Shown piece after piece: positions 44,866 through 55,715 of a DNA stretch of 64,000 nucleotides. Origin of the DNA: Moraxella canis (GTDB lineage Bacteria; Pseudomonadota; Gammaproteobacteria; Pseudomonadales; Moraxellaceae). Below the pieces are notes generated by a model. That model did not search any database. It was not told the DNA's origin and saw nothing but the letters and a program-made list of their open reading frames with translations. How positions within the stretch are numbered: position 1 is the first letter of the stretch; each line of letters opens with the position of its first letter. The DNA is taken from positions 137,769 to 201,768 of the forward strand of contig NZ_MUXT01000009.1 in NCBI RefSeq assembly GCF_002014965.1. The letters run 5' to 3'. Both the position numbers and the translations under genes were made by a program.

Positions 44866-46464
44866 ATGAGCTCACAATCATCCAATGATTTCGATCAAGC
44901 CGGCTCAAGTTCGCGCATGCAGCGATTTTTAAAAGGTGTGGAATGGCTGGGTAATTTGCTGCCACATCCTGTGATTTTATTTGTGTGGATGTCGGTGATC
45001 TTGCTTGGGCTGTCAGCCATCTTATCGGCGATGGATGTCGCGGTGATGGATCCGCGTCCAGAAGGTGCCAAAGGTCGCGCCGAAGATGGCATGATTTATG
45101 TGGTCAATCTGCTTAATGGCGAGGGTTTGGCAAGGATTGTTGAAAATCTTGTCAAAAATTTCACAGGCTTTGTGCCCTTGGGTACGGTGTTAGTGGCGCT
45201 ACTTGGTGTGGGTATTGCTGAATATTCTGGTATGATTTCAGCAGCACTGCGCGGTATGGTGATGAACGCACCTAAAAAGATGGTGACTTTGGTTGTTGTC
45301 TTTGCTGGTATCATGTCAAATACTGCCTCTGAGCTTGGCTATGTGGTCTTAATTCCACTGGCAGCCATGATTTTCCACTCTTTGGGTCGCCATCCATTGG
45401 CAGGCTTGGCGGCAGCTTTTGCTGGGGTGTCTGGCGGCTACAGTGCCAATTTATTGCTTGGTACTGTTGATCCATTATTGTCCGGCATTAGCCAAGAAGC
45501 TGCTCGCATCATTGACCCTGATTATGTGGTCGGCGCAGAAGCCAACTGGTATTTTATGGCGGTCAGTACCTTTTTGGTGAGTGCTTTGGGTTTTTTTGTC
45601 ACCGAAAAAATCGTTGAGCCAAACCTAGGAAAATATAACCCTCACGACGCCGATGATCCCACCGTGCTTGATAATAAAATTGAGCGGCTAAGCAGCCTTG
45701 AGAAAAAGGGCTTGGTCTGGGCAGGGGTGAGCATGGTGATTTTTTGCTTGCTTTTGGCATGGACGATCGTCCCAGAAAATGGCATTTTAAGAAATCCAGA
45801 AACAGGCTTAGTGGCAGGCTCGCCATTTTTAAATGGCATCGTGGTATTTATTTTTGTGTTCTTTGCGATTCCTGGCTATATCTATGGCAAGGTTACTGGC
45901 AGCATCAAAAATAACCAAGATGTTGTTGATGCGATGAGTCAAGCCATGAGCTCATTGAGTATGTATATCGTACTTGTGTTTTTTGCAGCGCAGTTCACCG
46001 CTTTCTTTAACTGGTCAAACCTAGGCTCTGTCATGGCGGTCTCTGGCGCCACCTTCCTAAATGACATTGGGCTGACAGGACCGCTGCTACTGATTGGTTT
46101 TATCTTGATTTGTGCGCTTGTGAATCTGATGCTCGGTTCCGCTTCGGCACAGTGGGCAATCACTGCACCGATCTTTATTCCGATGCTGATGCTCACAGGC
46201 TATGCGCCAGAGATGATTCAGGCAGCTTATCGTATCGGTGATAGCACCACGAATATCATCACGCCGATGATGAGCTATTTTGGATTGATTATGGCGGTTG
46301 CGATTCGCTATAAACGAGATACAGGGGTCGGTACCCTGATGGCGATGATGTTGCCTTATTCGATGGTATTTTTATTCGGTTGGATGCTGCTATTTTATCT
46401 GTGGGTATTTGTGTTTGGTCTGCCAGTCGGTCCAGGCGCAGCGACTTACTATCAAGTGGGCTAA
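44866..46464 (+). CDS. AbgT/MtrF family transporter
   Basis: Inner-membrane transporter of 532 residues with about 11-13 transmembrane segments and a hydrophilic loop near residues 245-270. Family marks: LGNLLPHPVILFVWMSV, GVGIAEYSGMISAALRG, IMSNTASELGYVVLIPL, GGYSANLLLGTVDPLLSGI (in part) and RIGDSTTNIITPMMSYFG. AbgT family members import p-aminobenzoyl-glutamate (AbgT) or export sulfonamides and hydrophobic drugs (MtrF). A folate-fragment or drug substrate is inferred. A very purine-rich leader GGCGGAGAGGGAGAGAGGT precedes the ATG, giving an unusually strong ribosome binding region. It may be linked to the folate/methionine neighbours, but a terminator lies before it. Confidence 0.88.
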   Translation: MSSQSSNDFDQAGSSSRMQRFLKGVEWLGNLLPHPVILFVWMSVILLGLSAILSAMDVAVMDPRPEGAKGRAEDGMIYVVNLLNGEGLARIVENLVKNFTGFVPLGTVLVALLGVGIAEYSGMISAALRGMVMNAPKKMVTLVVVFAGIMSNTASELGYVVLIPLAAMIFHSLGRHPLAGLAAAFAGVSGGYSANLLLGTVDPLLSGISQEAARIIDPDYVVGAEANWYFMAVSTFLVSALGFFVTEKIVEPNLGKYNPHDADDPTVLDNKIERLSSLEKKGLVWAGVSMVIFCLLLAWTIVPENGILRNPETGLVAGSPFLNGIVVFIFVFFAIPGYIYGKVTGSIKNNQDVVDAMSQAMSSLSMYIVLVFFAAQFTAFFNWSNLGSVMAVSGATFLNDIGLTGPLLLIGFILICALVNLMLGSASAQWAITAPIFIPMLMLTGYAPEMIQAAYRIGDSTTNIITPMMSYFGLIMAVAIRYKRDTGVGTLMAMMLPYSMVFLFGWMLLFYLWVFVFGLPVGPGAATYYQVG

Positions 46465-46783
46465 TAGCGTCTAATAAACTGAATGATTACTACCGTATTA
46501 AAAAATCACCTAAATGTATATTTGGGTGGTTTTTTTGTTTTTGAAGCGTTTGAATAGCTTTTGTTTTCTTTTCATCATGGGTGATTTGTGTTATATTGAA
46601 ATAAATTTATGTATTTAAAAATTATTAATTTTTGTATTTTTAATTTTATAAATTAAATCAATATTATTGAAAATTATCAGTGTTCTGATTATTGAAATAT
46701 TGCGATAATAACTTTGCATTAGCAAATCGATTTGGCGATATGAGTCGCTGAATTTATCAAGCCACCTGTAAGGAAGGAAAACT
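46465..46783. other. AT-rich intergenic region upstream of katA
   Basis: It contains the AbgT-gene terminator (46504-46537) and then about 240 bp of very AT-rich sequence with a short perfect inverted repeat ATCAG TGTT CTGAT (46676-46689). I see no convincing OxyR tetrad or -35/-10 pair. AAGGAAGGAAAACT is the katA ribosome binding site. Confidence 0.4.
46504..46537 (+). terminator. Terminator after the AbgT-family gene
   Basis: AATCACCTAAAT (46504-46515) and ATTTGGGTGGTT (46520-46531) pair with some G-U contacts, followed by TTTTT. Confidence 0.75.
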
Positions 46784-48304
46784 ATGAGTGAAAAAAAATG
46801 CCCTTATGATCATACTTATTTGACCATGAGTAATGGCGCTCCTGTACCAAGCAACCAAGACTCAATGAGCGCAGGACCGCGTGGTCCATTATTGATGCAA
46901 GATCTTTGGTTGAACGAAAAATTGGGTGATTTTGCGCGTGAAGTCATCCCTGAGCGCCGTATGCATGCTAAAGGTTCTGGCGCTTTTGGTACGTTTACAG
47001 TGACTAACGATATCACCCAATATACCAAAGCCAAAATGTTTAGTGAAGTTGGCAAAAAAACAGAAATGTTTGCCCGTTTTACTACCGTCGCAGGTGAGCG
47101 CGGTGCTGCTGACGCTGAGCGTGATATTCGTGGTTTTGCGCTTAAGTTTTATACCGAAGAGGGTAACTGGGATATGGTCGGAAATAACACGCCAGTGTTT
47201 TTTATCCGCGATCCTAAGAAGTTCCCTGATCTGAATAAAGCAGTTAAGCGTGATCCTAAAACCAACCTACGTAGCCCAACCAATAACTGGGATTGGTGGA
47301 CACTATTACCTGAAGCATTCCATCAGGTGACCATCGTCATGAGTGATCGCGGTATTCCTAAGTCTTACCGTCACATGCATGGCTTTAGTTCGCACACTTA
47401 CAGCTTCATTAATGCTGAAAATGAGCGTTTTTGGGTGAAAATGCATTTCCGTACCCAACAGGGTATCGAGAACTTAACCGATGCTGAAGCTGAAGCAGTT
47501 ATTGCTAAAGATCGTGAAAGCAACCAACGTGATTTGTTCAATGCCATCGAAGAAGGTAATTTCCCAAAATGGAAGATGTACGTACAAATCATGCCTGAGA
47601 CTGAAGCAGAAACTGTGCCTTATCATCCTTTTGATTTGACCAAAGTTTGGCCAAAAGGGGATTATCCACTGATCGAAGTGGGTGAATTTGAGCTCAATAA
47701 AAACCCTGAAAACTTCTTTTTGGATGTTGAGCAATCGGCATTTGCACCAAGTAATTTGGTACCTGGCATCAGCGTGTCGCCTGACCGCATGTTGCAGGCG
47801 CGTTTGGTCAATTATGCGGATGCGCAGCGCTATCGCTTGGGTGTGAACCGTAACCAAATTCCAGTCAATGCGCCTCGCTGCCCTGTCTATAGCAACCACC
47901 GCGATGGTTTGGGGCGTGTGGGCGATAACTATGGTGGGCGTCCGCATTATGAGCCAAATAGCTTTGGTCAATGGCAAGATCAGCCACATTTGGCTGAACC
48001 ACCACTAAAAATCAGCGGTGATGCCAAGATTTGGGATTTCCGTCAAGATGATGAAGATTATTTCAGCCAGCCTCGTGCGCTATTTAACCTGATGAATGAC
48101 GAGCAAAAGCAAGCTTTATTTGGTAATACTGCTCGCAATATGGACGATGCGCCTGATTTTATCAAGTATCGCCACATTCGCAACTGTAATAAGTGCCATC
48201 CAGAGTATGCTGCTGGTGTCGCTAAAGCACTTGGCTTGACTGTTGAAGACGCTGAAAAAGCTCGCGAGAGTGATCCAGCAAGACATTTGCCAAGCTTACT
48301 ATAA
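46784..48304 (+). CDS. katA: Monofunctional heme catalase (clade 3, small subunit)
   Basis: Decomposes hydrogen peroxide in the cytoplasm. It has 506 residues, typical of small-subunit clade 3 catalases with NADPH site. Active-site residues: distal His61 ([13 protein letters not shown]), Asn134 (VGNNTPVFF) and the proximal heme ligand Tyr344 ([14 protein letters not shown]). The [17 protein letters not shown] and [17 protein letters not shown] segments are standard. Strong RBS AAGGAAGGA. Terminator at 48321. Together with YaaA it forms part of the peroxide defence. Confidence 0.96.
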   Translation: MSEKKCPYDHTYLTMSNGAPVPSNQDSMSAGPRGPLLMQDLWLNEKLGDFAREVIPERRMHAKGSGAFGTFTVTNDITQYTKAKMFSEVGKKTEMFARFTTVAGERGAADAERDIRGFALKFYTEEGNWDMVGNNTPVFFIRDPKKFPDLNKAVKRDPKTNLRSPTNNWDWWTLLPEAFHQVTIVMSDRGIPKSYRHMHGFSSHTYSFINAENERFWVKMHFRTQQGIENLTDAEAEAVIAKDRESNQRDLFNAIEEGNFPKWKMYVQIMPETEAETVPYHPFDLTKVWPKGDYPLIEVGEFELNKNPENFFLDVEQSAFAPSNLVPGISVSPDRMLQARLVNYADAQRYRLGVNRNQIPVNAPRCPVYSNHRDGLGRVGDNYGGRPHYEPNSFGQWQDQPHLAEPPLKISGDAKIWDFRQDDEDYFSQPRALFNLMNDEQKQALFGNTARNMDDAPDFIKYRHIRNCNKCHPEYAAGVAKALGLTVEDAEKARESDPARHLPSLL

Positions 48305-48320
48305 TTAAGTCATAGCCATA

Positions 48321-48350
48321 AAAAACCGCTCATATTCTGGGCGGTTTTTT
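48321..48350 (+). terminator. Terminator after katA
   Basis: AAAAACCGC (48321-48329) and GCGGTTTTTT (48341-48350). Confidence 0.85.
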
Positions 48351-48365
48351 ATAGTATTCAATATA

Positions 48366-48395
48366 AAAAATCCGTCAACTGATTGACGGATTTTT
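48366..48395 (-). terminator. Terminator of the nqr operon
   Basis: AAAAATCCGTCAA (48366-48378 region) and TTGACGGATTTTT (48383-48395) form a 12-13 bp stem; on the minus strand it is followed by T residues. Confidence 0.87.
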
Positions 48396-48399
48396 AGGT

Positions 48400-49635
48400 T
48401 TAGCCACCGAAGTCATCAAGTAAGATGTTTTCATCTTCAACGCCCAATGATTTGAGCATATTGATAACGGCTGCGTTCATGACCGGAGGTCCACACATAT
48501 AGAACTCGCAGTCTTCTGGCGCAGGATGATCCTTAAGATACTCTTCATACAAGACGTTGTGAATAAAGCCTGTGTAGCCTTCCCAGTTGTCTTCAGGTTG
48601 GGGATCTGAGAGTGCAACATGCCATTCAAAGTTGTCAAATTCTTCTGCCAAGCCATCATAATCTTCGACATAGAACATCTCACGCTTCGAGCGAGCACCA
48701 TACCAAAACGAGATCTTACGAGTAGATTTCAGACGTTTTAGCTGATCGAAAATGTGTGAGCGCATTGGTGCCATACCAGCACCACCACCGATAAAGACCA
48801 TTTCAGCGTCGGTATCTTTGGCGAAGAATTCACCATAAGGACCTGAAACGGTAATCTTATCACCTGGCTTTAGGCTGAACACATAAGAAGACATCTTGCC
48901 TGGCGGAATGCCTTCAGGACCACGTGGCGGTGGTGAAGCGATACGGATGTTAAATTTAATGATGCCTTTTTCTTCAGGGTAGTTTGCCATCGAATAAGCA
49001 CGAATTACAGGCTCATCTACTTTGGATGTGTAACGCCATAAGTTAAAGGCATCCCAATCTTCATGATATTCTGGAGCGATGTCAAAATCTTTATAATGCA
49101 CCGTGTGTGGCGGCGCTTCTAACTGCACATAACCCCCTGCGCGGAAAGGCACGACTTCACCTTCAGGAATCTTCAAGGTCAGCTCTTTGATGAAAGTTGC
49201 AACGTTATCATTTGAAATAACTTCACATTCCCACTTTTTGACATCAAAAAATTCTGGATCGACTTCGATCTTCATGTCTTGCTTGACAGCAACCTGACAC
49301 GCCAGACGCATCCCTTCGCGGATTTCACCTTGGGTAAAGTGACCTTCTTCGGTAGGCAAAATTGAACCGCCACCATCTAAGACTTTACAGCGGCACTGAC
49401 CGCAAGTACCACCGCCACCACATGCTGACGACAGAAAAATACCTTCGTTCGCCAAAGTTTGTAGCAGCTTACCACCTGCTGCGGTGCTGATGCTGTTATC
49501 GGGATTATCATTAATATTAATTGTGACGTTACCTGTGCTTACCAGTTTTGAGCGAGCCGCTAAAATGATAGCAACCAAGCTCATGATAACAATGGTAAAC
49601 ATGATAACACCGCCTATTGCGGTACCAAATTCCAT
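48400..49635 (-). CDS. nqrF: Na+-translocating NADH:quinone reductase subunit F
   Basis: Electron-entry subunit of Na+-NQR: oxidises NADH with FAD and passes electrons through a 2Fe-2S cluster. It has 411 residues from the ATG at 49635 (AGGAGA upstream); the longer frame to 49674 overlaps nqrE and is rejected. Domains: one N-terminal membrane helix (about 7-27), ferredoxin domain with Cys72, Cys78, Cys81 and Cys113 ([14 protein letters not shown]), FAD domain with [11 protein letters not shown], and NADH domain with [15 protein letters not shown] and [11 protein letters not shown]. Last gene of the six-gene operon; no apbE or nqrM follows. Confidence 0.97.
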   Translation of the reverse strand: MEFGTAIGGVIMFTIVIMSLVAIILAARSKLVSTGNVTININDNPDNSISTAAGGKLLQTLANEGIFLSSACGGGGTCGQCRCKVLDGGGSILPTEEGHFTQGEIREGMRLACQVAVKQDMKIEVDPEFFDVKKWECEVISNDNVATFIKELTLKIPEGEVVPFRAGGYVQLEAPPHTVHYKDFDIAPEYHEDWDAFNLWRYTSKVDEPVIRAYSMANYPEEKGIIKFNIRIASPPPRGPEGIPPGKMSSYVFSLKPGDKITVSGPYGEFFAKDTDAEMVFIGGGAGMAPMRSHIFDQLKRLKSTRKISFWYGARSKREMFYVEDYDGLAEEFDNFEWHVALSDPQPEDNWEGYTGFIHNVLYEEYLKDHPAPEDCEFYMCGPPVMNAAVINMLKSLGVEDENILLDDFGG

Positions 49636-49654
49636 GATACTTTCTCCTATCTGT

Positions 49655-50263
49655 TTATAGCGACATACCACCAAATGACATGAAGCCTAATGACATCAAG
49701 CCAACGGTAACAAAGGTAATGCCAAGACCGCGAAGTGGTGCGGGTACATCTGAGTATTTGAGCTTCTCACGGATGCCTGCCAAAGCGGCAATCGCCAATG
49801 CCCAGCCAAAGCCTGAGCCGATACCATAAACGATGGATTCACCAAAGTTGTAGTCACGCTCAACCATGAACAATACGCCACCCATGATGGCACAGTTTAC
49901 GGTAATCAGTGGCAAGAAAACACCCAAAGCGTTATATAGAGCAGGTACAAATTTATCTAAGAACATCTCCAAAATCTGTACTGTCGCTGCAATCAAAGCG
50001 ATGTAGCTTAATAAGCCTAAGAAGCTTAGGTCTACATTTGGATAGCCTGCCCAAGCCAATGCGCCGTCTTTTAATAAGAATTGGTACAATAAATTATTTA
50101 ATGGTACACAAATTGCCATCACGGCAATGACCGCAATCCCAAGACCAATGGCGGTTGAGACCTTTTTAGAGACCGCAAGAAACGTACACATGCCCAAGAA
50201 GAAGGCAAGCGCCATATTCTCAATAAAGACAGATGTAATAAATAGGCTGATATAATGTTCCAT
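49655..50263 (-). CDS. nqrE: Na+-NQR subunit E
   Basis: Membrane subunit of 202 residues with six transmembrane helices, inverted-topology partner of NqrD; together they hold an intramembrane iron-sulfur centre. It begins [17 protein letters not shown] and contains [14 protein letters not shown], with one of the conserved Cys (GMCTFL), and [11 protein letters not shown] with the other. The size is the family norm (198-202). Its ATG shares one base with the nqrD stop (TAATG), so the two are coupled. Confidence 0.97.
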   Translation of the reverse strand: MEHYISLFITSVFIENMALAFFLGMCTFLAVSKKVSTAIGLGIAVIAVMAICVPLNNLLYQFLLKDGALAWAGYPNVDLSFLGLLSYIALIAATVQILEMFLDKFVPALYNALGVFLPLITVNCAIMGGVLFMVERDYNFGESIVYGIGSGFGWALAIAALAGIREKLKYSDVPAPLRGLGITFVTVGLMSLGFMSFGGMSL

Positions 50264-50925
50264 TAGTGACCTCCCATGCCTTTAGACTGTGGCTTCATCA
50301 CAAATTCTGCTGGCTCGTGCTGATCTTTTTTCCAAAGGCGAACCAATGCAATAAAGCCTGCAATAACAAAGAATGAAGAAGGTGGTAATAACAAAAGACC
50401 GTTAGGGATATACCAGCCACCCTCAGTCACTTTTTCAAGTAAAGTAATACCAAACCAGCTGCCATTACCGATGATTTCACGGATCGTCGCAACAAAAATC
50501 AATACTGCTGAGTAGCCCAAACCGTTACCAATACCATCTAAAAAGCTAGGCACAGGCGGATTACTCATGGCGAATGCTTCAGCTCGGCCCATAACAATAC
50601 AGTTAGTGATGATCAGACCGACGAATACCGATAACGAACGGCTGATTTCATAAGCAAAAGCTTGCAAAATCTGATCAACCACGATGACCAATGAAGCGAT
50701 AATAACCATCTGTACAATAATACGAATGGATGAGGGAATTTTGTTACGGATGATCGAGATAAAAAAGCTTGAAAATGCCGTAACTAAGGTTAGTGCGATA
50801 CACATAACCAAAGCGTTTGCAACGCTTGTGGTGACCGCAAGTGCCGAACAAATACCCAAAATCTGTAGAGCAATTGGGTTATTGTCAAAAATCGGCGTCG
50901 TTAAAATGCTTTTGGTATCAGCCAT
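50263..50925 (-). CDS. nqrD: Na+-NQR subunit D
   Basis: Membrane subunit of 220 residues with six helices, homologous to NqrE in opposite orientation. Conserved Cys in [15 protein letters not shown] and in [15 protein letters not shown] coordinate the Fe-S centre shared with NqrE. The C-terminus is a hydrophilic tail. It starts 2 bp after the nqrC stop and overlaps nqrE by one base, in keeping with obligatory co-assembly. Confidence 0.97.
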   Translation of the reverse strand: MADTKSILTTPIFDNNPIALQILGICSALAVTTSVANALVMCIALTLVTAFSSFFISIIRNKIPSSIRIIVQMVIIASLVIVVDQILQAFAYEISRSLSVFVGLIITNCIVMGRAEAFAMSNPPVPSFLDGIGNGLGYSAVLIFVATIREIIGNGSWFGITLLEKVTEGGWYIPNGLLLLPPSSFFVIAGFIALVRLWKKDQHEPAEFVMKPQSKGMGGH

Positions 50926-50927
50926 GA

Positions 50928-51737
50928 TTACACTCCTTCGCCATTGCCTGCTTGACCAGCTTTGAGATTATCCAAAAATGGCTTATAACCATCTTCACCA
51001 ATCCAGTACTGTAGTAGATTGTTCACACCGCGGATGGTCAAAGTTGCGCCACTGATGCCATCAACTTGACCTTCACGCGCTGTACCTGCTTTGACAACGG
51101 CGATTTTTCTAGAACCATCTTCGTTATACAGCTCTTTATCCACCCAAGTCTCTTGCCACTGAGGCTCTTCGATGCGCGAGCCTAGACCTGGGGTTTCTTT
51201 GTGTTGATAAAAATTCACGCCTTTGACAGTGTTTAAATCTTTATCTAAGGTCAAAAGACCAAAAATCGGACCCCATAAGCCAGCGCCGTGAATGGGTAGA
51301 ACGATTTGATCGATCTCACCATTGGCATCTTTTGCCAAATATACTTTTGCAAAGTTAGGCTTACCGCCAATTTTGGCGATGTCATCTGCTAATGAGGTGG
51401 ATAAATAAGGGGTGCGTGCTGCTTTTGATACATCATAGCCATCCACATCATTGATGCCGGCGGCTGAAATTTCTTGATCAGTGGCAAATTTACCAGTTTG
51501 TAAGTTCACCAAGCGGACCTCAAAGTCGGCAAAACGCTCTGGAATGACACTGGAAGAATCTGTTTCAGGGTCATACATATCTGCTGCCATCAAGATATTT
51601 TTATTCAAATCAAGACGGGCATTTTCTTGTTGCTTTGATTTTAACCCAACAGCAACCGTAGAAACCATCACCGAGCAGACCAAGCACAAAATCAGTGCTG
51701 TGACTGCGGTGCTAACATTACTATTCTTGGCTGACAT
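50928..51737 (-). CDS. nqrC: Na+-NQR subunit C
   Basis: Periplasm-facing subunit with one N-terminal membrane helix (about 11-31) and covalent FMN. The flavinylated residue is Thr232 in the motif SGAT ([15 protein letters not shown]), the target of ApbE. It has 269 residues, near the usual 257-260. The start ATG at 51737 lies 17 bases inside the end of nqrB, with GGAGATTAAGCC just upstream, so translation is coupled. Confidence 0.96.
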   Translation of the reverse strand: MSAKNSNVSTAVTALILCLVCSVMVSTVAVGLKSKQQENARLDLNKNILMAADMYDPETDSSSVIPERFADFEVRLVNLQTGKFATDQEISAAGINDVDGYDVSKAARTPYLSTSLADDIAKIGGKPNFAKVYLAKDANGEIDQIVLPIHGAGLWGPIFGLLTLDKDLNTVKGVNFYQHKETPGLGSRIEEPQWQETWVDKELYNEDGSRKIAVVKAGTAREGQVDGISGATLTIRGVNNLLQYWIGEDGYKPFLDNLKAGQAGNGEGV

Positions 51738-52950
51738 GGCTTAATCTCCGTGCAGTTTGACGTTTGATATTGGCTTGAGTGACAAAATAGTCAAACAATG
51801 GGGCAAACAAGTTGGCGAATAAGATGGCTAACATGATGCCTTCTGGGAATGCAGGGTTGACCACGCGGATAACCACGGTCATAAAGCCAATCAACAAACC
51901 ATAAGCCCAGCGACCAGTATTGGTATGAGCAGCTGATACAGGATCGGTTGCCATAAATACGGCACCGAACATAAAGCCACCAATGACCAAATGCCAATGA
52001 GCAGGTAAGCTCATCATTGGGTTTTGACCACCGACCAAATTAAAGATAAAAGCAGTCACAACCAAGCCAATGATCGAGCCTGCAATCACGCGCCAAGAAG
52101 CGATGCGAGTCCAAAGAAGTCCAATCATACTAATCAAGATGGCAAGTGTTGATACTTCACCGATTGAGCCTTGCATATTGCCCAAAAACGCGTCCATCCA
52201 AGTGATGGTTTGACCATAGGCATCGACAAATTGATCAGGCGTTACGCCCATGGCAGCCAAACCTAATGGCGTTGCGCCCGAAAACCCATCCACAGCCGTC
52301 CAAATGGCATCGCCTGACATATAAGCTGGGTAGGCAAAGTATAAAAATGCACGACCAGCCAAGGCAGGGTTTAGGAAGTTTTTGCCTGTACCGCCAAAAA
52401 TTTCTTTGGCAACAACCACGCCAAAACTGATGCCCAAAGCGACTTGCCATAATGGAATATCTGGGGGAAGCGACAGCGCAAATAATACCGAAGTTACAAA
52501 GAAGCCTTCATTAACTTCATGACCACGCACGACCGCAAAAATAATCTCCCAAAGAATACCGACCGCAAATGTTACGGCATAAATGGGTAAAAACTGCATC
52601 GCACCATAAACAAAACTTGCCCAAACGCTATTTGGGTCATAGCCTGCCATGTCTGTGATGATGGTACGCCAGCCTTCGGGTGTGATACCCATGGCTTGAA
52701 TGGCGCTTAATGCTTGAAAGCCGACATTGTACATCCCCCAAAACATCGCTGGAAATGTACAAAGCCAAACGGTAATCATGATGCGCTTTAGGTCGATGCC
52801 GTCACGCACATGTGAGGCGCTATAAGTCTGAGATGATGGCTGACGAAAGAAAGTGTCGAACATCTCAAACACAGCGTAATATTTCTCGTACTTGCCACCT
52901 TTGGTAAAGGATGGCTCCATACGGTCAAAGATATTGTGAATGAACTTCAT
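51721..52950 (-). CDS. nqrB: Na+-NQR subunit B
   Basis: Largest membrane subunit, forming the Na+ channel and quinone site, with 409 residues (about 412-415 usual) and about ten helices. The covalent FMN site is Thr227 in [10 protein letters not shown], again an SGAT motif for ApbE; riboflavin is also bound by this subunit. Marks include RRDxxLK-type [30 protein letters not shown] (part) and [15 protein letters not shown]. The stop lies 17 bases beyond the nqrC start. Two bases separate it from nqrA. Confidence 0.97.
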   Translation of the reverse strand: MKFIHNIFDRMEPSFTKGGKYEKYYAVFEMFDTFFRQPSSQTYSASHVRDGIDLKRIMITVWLCTFPAMFWGMYNVGFQALSAIQAMGITPEGWRTIITDMAGYDPNSVWASFVYGAMQFLPIYAVTFAVGILWEIIFAVVRGHEVNEGFFVTSVLFALSLPPDIPLWQVALGISFGVVVAKEIFGGTGKNFLNPALAGRAFLYFAYPAYMSGDAIWTAVDGFSGATPLGLAAMGVTPDQFVDAYGQTITWMDAFLGNMQGSIGEVSTLAILISMIGLLWTRIASWRVIAGSIIGLVVTAFIFNLVGGQNPMMSLPAHWHLVIGGFMFGAVFMATDPVSAAHTNTGRWAYGLLIGFMTVVIRVVNPAFPEGIMLAILFANLFAPLFDYFVTQANIKRQTARRLSHVSQE

Positions 52951-52952
52951 GG

Positions 52953-54305
52953 TTAGCCTTCCTGCTCAATACGGGTCAAGTTGTCACGCAAAATATCACC
53001 GAACTCATATTTGCCTGGCGATACGAAAGTGCACAGTGCCAAATCTTCTTCGTCAAGCTCAAGTGCACCCAATTCAACAGCACTGATGATGTCTTCGACA
53101 ATCAAAGCGCGCAGTAGCTGAGTGGGTAGATAATCTTGGGGCATGACAGTTTCAAATAAGCCGATTGGCACCATGGCACGTGGTGAGCCGTTAGTACTGG
53201 TCGTAAAGTCGTATTTTTTGCCTTTAAAAAATTGCGAGATATAAATTGGCAATTTTGAAAAACGATTTGCGCCTGGCGTAAAAAAGTGAAGTGCAGGACG
53301 CTCACGACCTTCAGCAAGTACAGAGACTTGGTTATGAAACCGACCCAAAAATGCAGTAGCGCCAGCGGCTGTGCGACCCGATAGAACAGAGCCTGAAATG
53401 ACACGATTGTCATCCCCTTTTAGCTCACCTTGAGTCAATTCGGTCAAATCGGCACCGCGCGTGGTGCGCACTAAGCGAGGATTGGTCACTGCTGGACCTG
53501 CCAGGCTGATGAGGCGCTCAGTATGGATGCGACCTGTGGTAAATAGCTTACCAATGGCGATGACATCTTGATAATTGATCGTCCAAACCGAGTTGCCACG
53601 CGCCAAAGGGTGTAAAAAGTGAATGTGCGTGCCCGCGTTACCTGCTGGATGCACACCTGTAAAACCTTCATAGATGGTATCGTTACCTTCAGCAGATTTG
53701 CTTAAGGCTTCAGGTGCGATATCGCCATGACAGACATAGGTTTTTGGGGATAATGTTGACAAAACTGCCAAGCCGTCATTAAATGCTTGTATTTCTTCAA
53801 ATAATACTGTGGCAGGATCGACAGCCAAAGGGTTGGTGTCTGTTGCAGTCACAAAAATGGCAGAAGGCGTGCTGTCAATTTCTGGCGTGCGGCTAAAGGG
53901 ACGGGTGCGTAGAGCAGTCCATTCGCCTGAAGCGACCAGCTGCTCAACAGCTGTCTCACGATCCAGTGCTGACAAATCTTCAGAGCGATAAGCATTAAAC
54001 GTGATTTCTTCGCTTGAGTGTGGATCGACGACGATGACCAAGCTTTCAAATACTCGTCGCTCGCCACGATTGACGGCAACTACAGTACCGCTAACTGGTG
54101 CTGTATAAAGAACGCCTGCTCGTTTTTTGTCTTCGTAAAGCACCTGTCCTTTGGTGACCTTATCACCTTCTTTGACATGCATGGTAGGGCGCATGCCGAC
54201 ATAATCGTAGCCGACTAACGCCACCTTAGTGGGCGTGTGCTCGCTAATCTGCTTGGAGGGTTCGCCAGTGATTGGCAGATCCAAGCCTTTTTTGATGGTA
54301 ATCAT
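52953..54305 (-). CDS. nqrA: Na+-NQR subunit A
   Basis: Cytoplasmic subunit of 450 residues (about 446 usual) linked to ubiquinone binding. It opens [20 protein letters not shown], family-typical, and includes [44 protein letters not shown] and [14 protein letters not shown]. First gene of nqrABCDEF. The ATG at 54305 has only a weak ribosome binding site (TTTAAG). The operon promoter must lie in 54306-54480, but I could not fix it. Confidence 0.97.
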   Translation of the reverse strand: MITIKKGLDLPITGEPSKQISEHTPTKVALVGYDYVGMRPTMHVKEGDKVTKGQVLYEDKKRAGVLYTAPVSGTVVAVNRGERRVFESLVIVVDPHSSEEITFNAYRSEDLSALDRETAVEQLVASGEWTALRTRPFSRTPEIDSTPSAIFVTATDTNPLAVDPATVLFEEIQAFNDGLAVLSTLSPKTYVCHGDIAPEALSKSAEGNDTIYEGFTGVHPAGNAGTHIHFLHPLARGNSVWTINYQDVIAIGKLFTTGRIHTERLISLAGPAVTNPRLVRTTRGADLTELTQGELKGDDNRVISGSVLSGRTAAGATAFLGRFHNQVSVLAEGRERPALHFFTPGANRFSKLPIYISQFFKGKKYDFTTSTNGSPRAMVPIGLFETVMPQDYLPTQLLRALIVEDIISAVELGALELDEEDLALCTFVSPGKYEFGDILRDNLTRIEQEG

Positions 54306-54827
54306 AAGCGGATACTTAAATTAAGACCAAAACATACCAGCCTTCACCAAGTGGTGAGTGATTGGCTGGACACCAAGTTTCCTAAAAACATCCAAAGCCG
54401 TGCGACCGATGAGTGGCAGGCTGATTTTGTCTAAAGGAGTCAGTATGAAACTTTGATGAACTTTGAAAAAAATTGGCAACTCATTTATTGCTCAATTCTT
54501 GCCAAAAAAACGATTGTTCACACCATTAACCTAACAATTATACGCTAAAACACTCAAAATTTACAGACTTAAAGATAATTTCTATGATAAAAATTCATGA
54601 AAATATTTGAAAAATCAATGCACGGCAGTAAAAAAGAGGAAACATTGACTCAACGAATGAAGTGGTATTTAGATTGAATCTGTAGACTAACTGCCAAAAT
54701 ATCGCCAGCTGTTTTTGATGAATTTCATCTTATTTTGGGCGATAACTGGCAAAATTATCCATGAAAAATGAGTCAATAACTGCTAAAATATCCTGCTTAA
54801 TTCGACGCAATTTTAAGGAAAATTAAG
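54306..54827. other. Divergent intergenic region between nqrA and hisA, with a possible gene relic
   Basis: The 522 bp hold the control regions of two divergent units. On the plus strand, 54306-54434 reads as an open frame ending in RATDEWQADFV and a stop, then AAAGGAG (54434-54440 region) followed by ATG AAA CTT TGA: a good ribosome binding site with a start codon but stop at codon four. This resembles the remains of two genes. Further right, ATATCGCC and GGCGATA arms (54691-54746) surround a perfect GATGAA T TTCATC palindrome. Confidence 0.4.
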
Positions 54828-55559
54828 ATGTCTATGCTTATTATACCCGCCATTGATCTAAAAGATGGTAAATGCGTTCGCCTAAAGCAAGGTCGCATGG
54901 AAGATGATACCGTGTTTGGCGATGATCCTGTCGCGATGGCAAGCCAATGGGTCGCTCAAGGCGCACGCCGTCTGCATTTGGTGGATTTAAATGGTGCATT
55001 TGATGGTGTGCCTGTGCATAAAGAGGTGGTGACCGCCATTGCCAAAGCACATCCGCAGTTGCCCATTCAGCTGGGCGGCGGCGTGCGTAGCTTGAGCACC
55101 ATTGAGCATTATTTGGCAGCAGGGCTAACCTATATCATCATCGGCACCAAAGCGGTCGAAGCACCTGAATTTGTGGAAGAAGCGTGCCGCGAATTTGCAG
55201 GGCATATCATCGTAGGCATAGATGCCAAAGATGGCATGGTGGCAACGCATGGCTGGGCCAATGTCACTGATGTTAAGGCGACCGAGCTTGCCAAGCGTTT
55301 CGCTGACGCTGGCGTGTCAAGTATCGTTTATACCGATATCGCTAAAGATGGCATGATGCAAGGTGTGAATATCGAGCAGACGGTGGAGCTCGCCAGCTTT
55401 AGCGGTCTGCCGGTCATTGCCTCCGGCGGCGTGACTAATCTTGATGATATCGCGGCGCTCAAGCCCTATGGTGAGTATTTGCTGGGTGCGATCACAGGTC
55501 GTGCAATTTATGAAGGGACGCTAGATTTGGCGGCGGCACAGACGCTCTTGGATACATAA
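54828..55559 (+). CDS. hisA: 1-(5-phosphoribosyl)-5-[(5-phosphoribosylamino)methylideneamino]imidazole-4-carboxamide isomerase
   Basis: Fourth step of histidine biosynthesis, a (beta-alpha)8 barrel isomerase. It has 243 residues (E. coli 245). Catalytic Asp10 ([14 protein letters not shown]) and Asp132 ([14 protein letters not shown]) are present, with phosphate-binding GGGVRSL and ASGGVTN. The ATG at 54828 has TAAGGAAAATTAAG upstream; MSML could also start at the second Met. It stands alone, with its own terminator; the usual partners hisF, hisH or hisB are not next to it. Confidence 0.96.
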   Translation: MSMLIIPAIDLKDGKCVRLKQGRMEDDTVFGDDPVAMASQWVAQGARRLHLVDLNGAFDGVPVHKEVVTAIAKAHPQLPIQLGGGVRSLSTIEHYLAAGLTYIIIGTKAVEAPEFVEEACREFAGHIIVGIDAKDGMVATHGWANVTDVKATELAKRFADAGVSSIVYTDIAKDGMMQGVNIEQTVELASFSGLPVIASGGVTNLDDIAALKPYGEYLLGAITGRAIYEGTLDLAAAQTLLDT

Positions 55560-55570
55560 GTAATGACCTA

Positions 55571-55604
55571 AAATGCCCTGAATATGATGTCAGGGCATTT
55601 TTTG
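55571..55604 (+). terminator. Terminator after hisA
   Basis: AAATGCCCTG (55571-55580) and CAGGGCATTT (55591-55600), followed by TTTT. Confidence 0.88.
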
Positions 55605-55715
55605 GACTTGGGATAATGGCTGTTTATAAGGTGGTGCGACAAGACTTGTCCTAAAAGTTTTAATGGTGTATGCTACAAATGTCATATGGAATGATTAGAT
55701 AAAAGGAATTAACCG

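Noticed and set aside
46676..46689. ATCAG-TGTT-CTGAT as an OxyR site for katA
   Set aside because: The spacing and sequence do not fit the four ATAG elements of OxyR; the palindrome is short and could be chance in AT-rich DNA.
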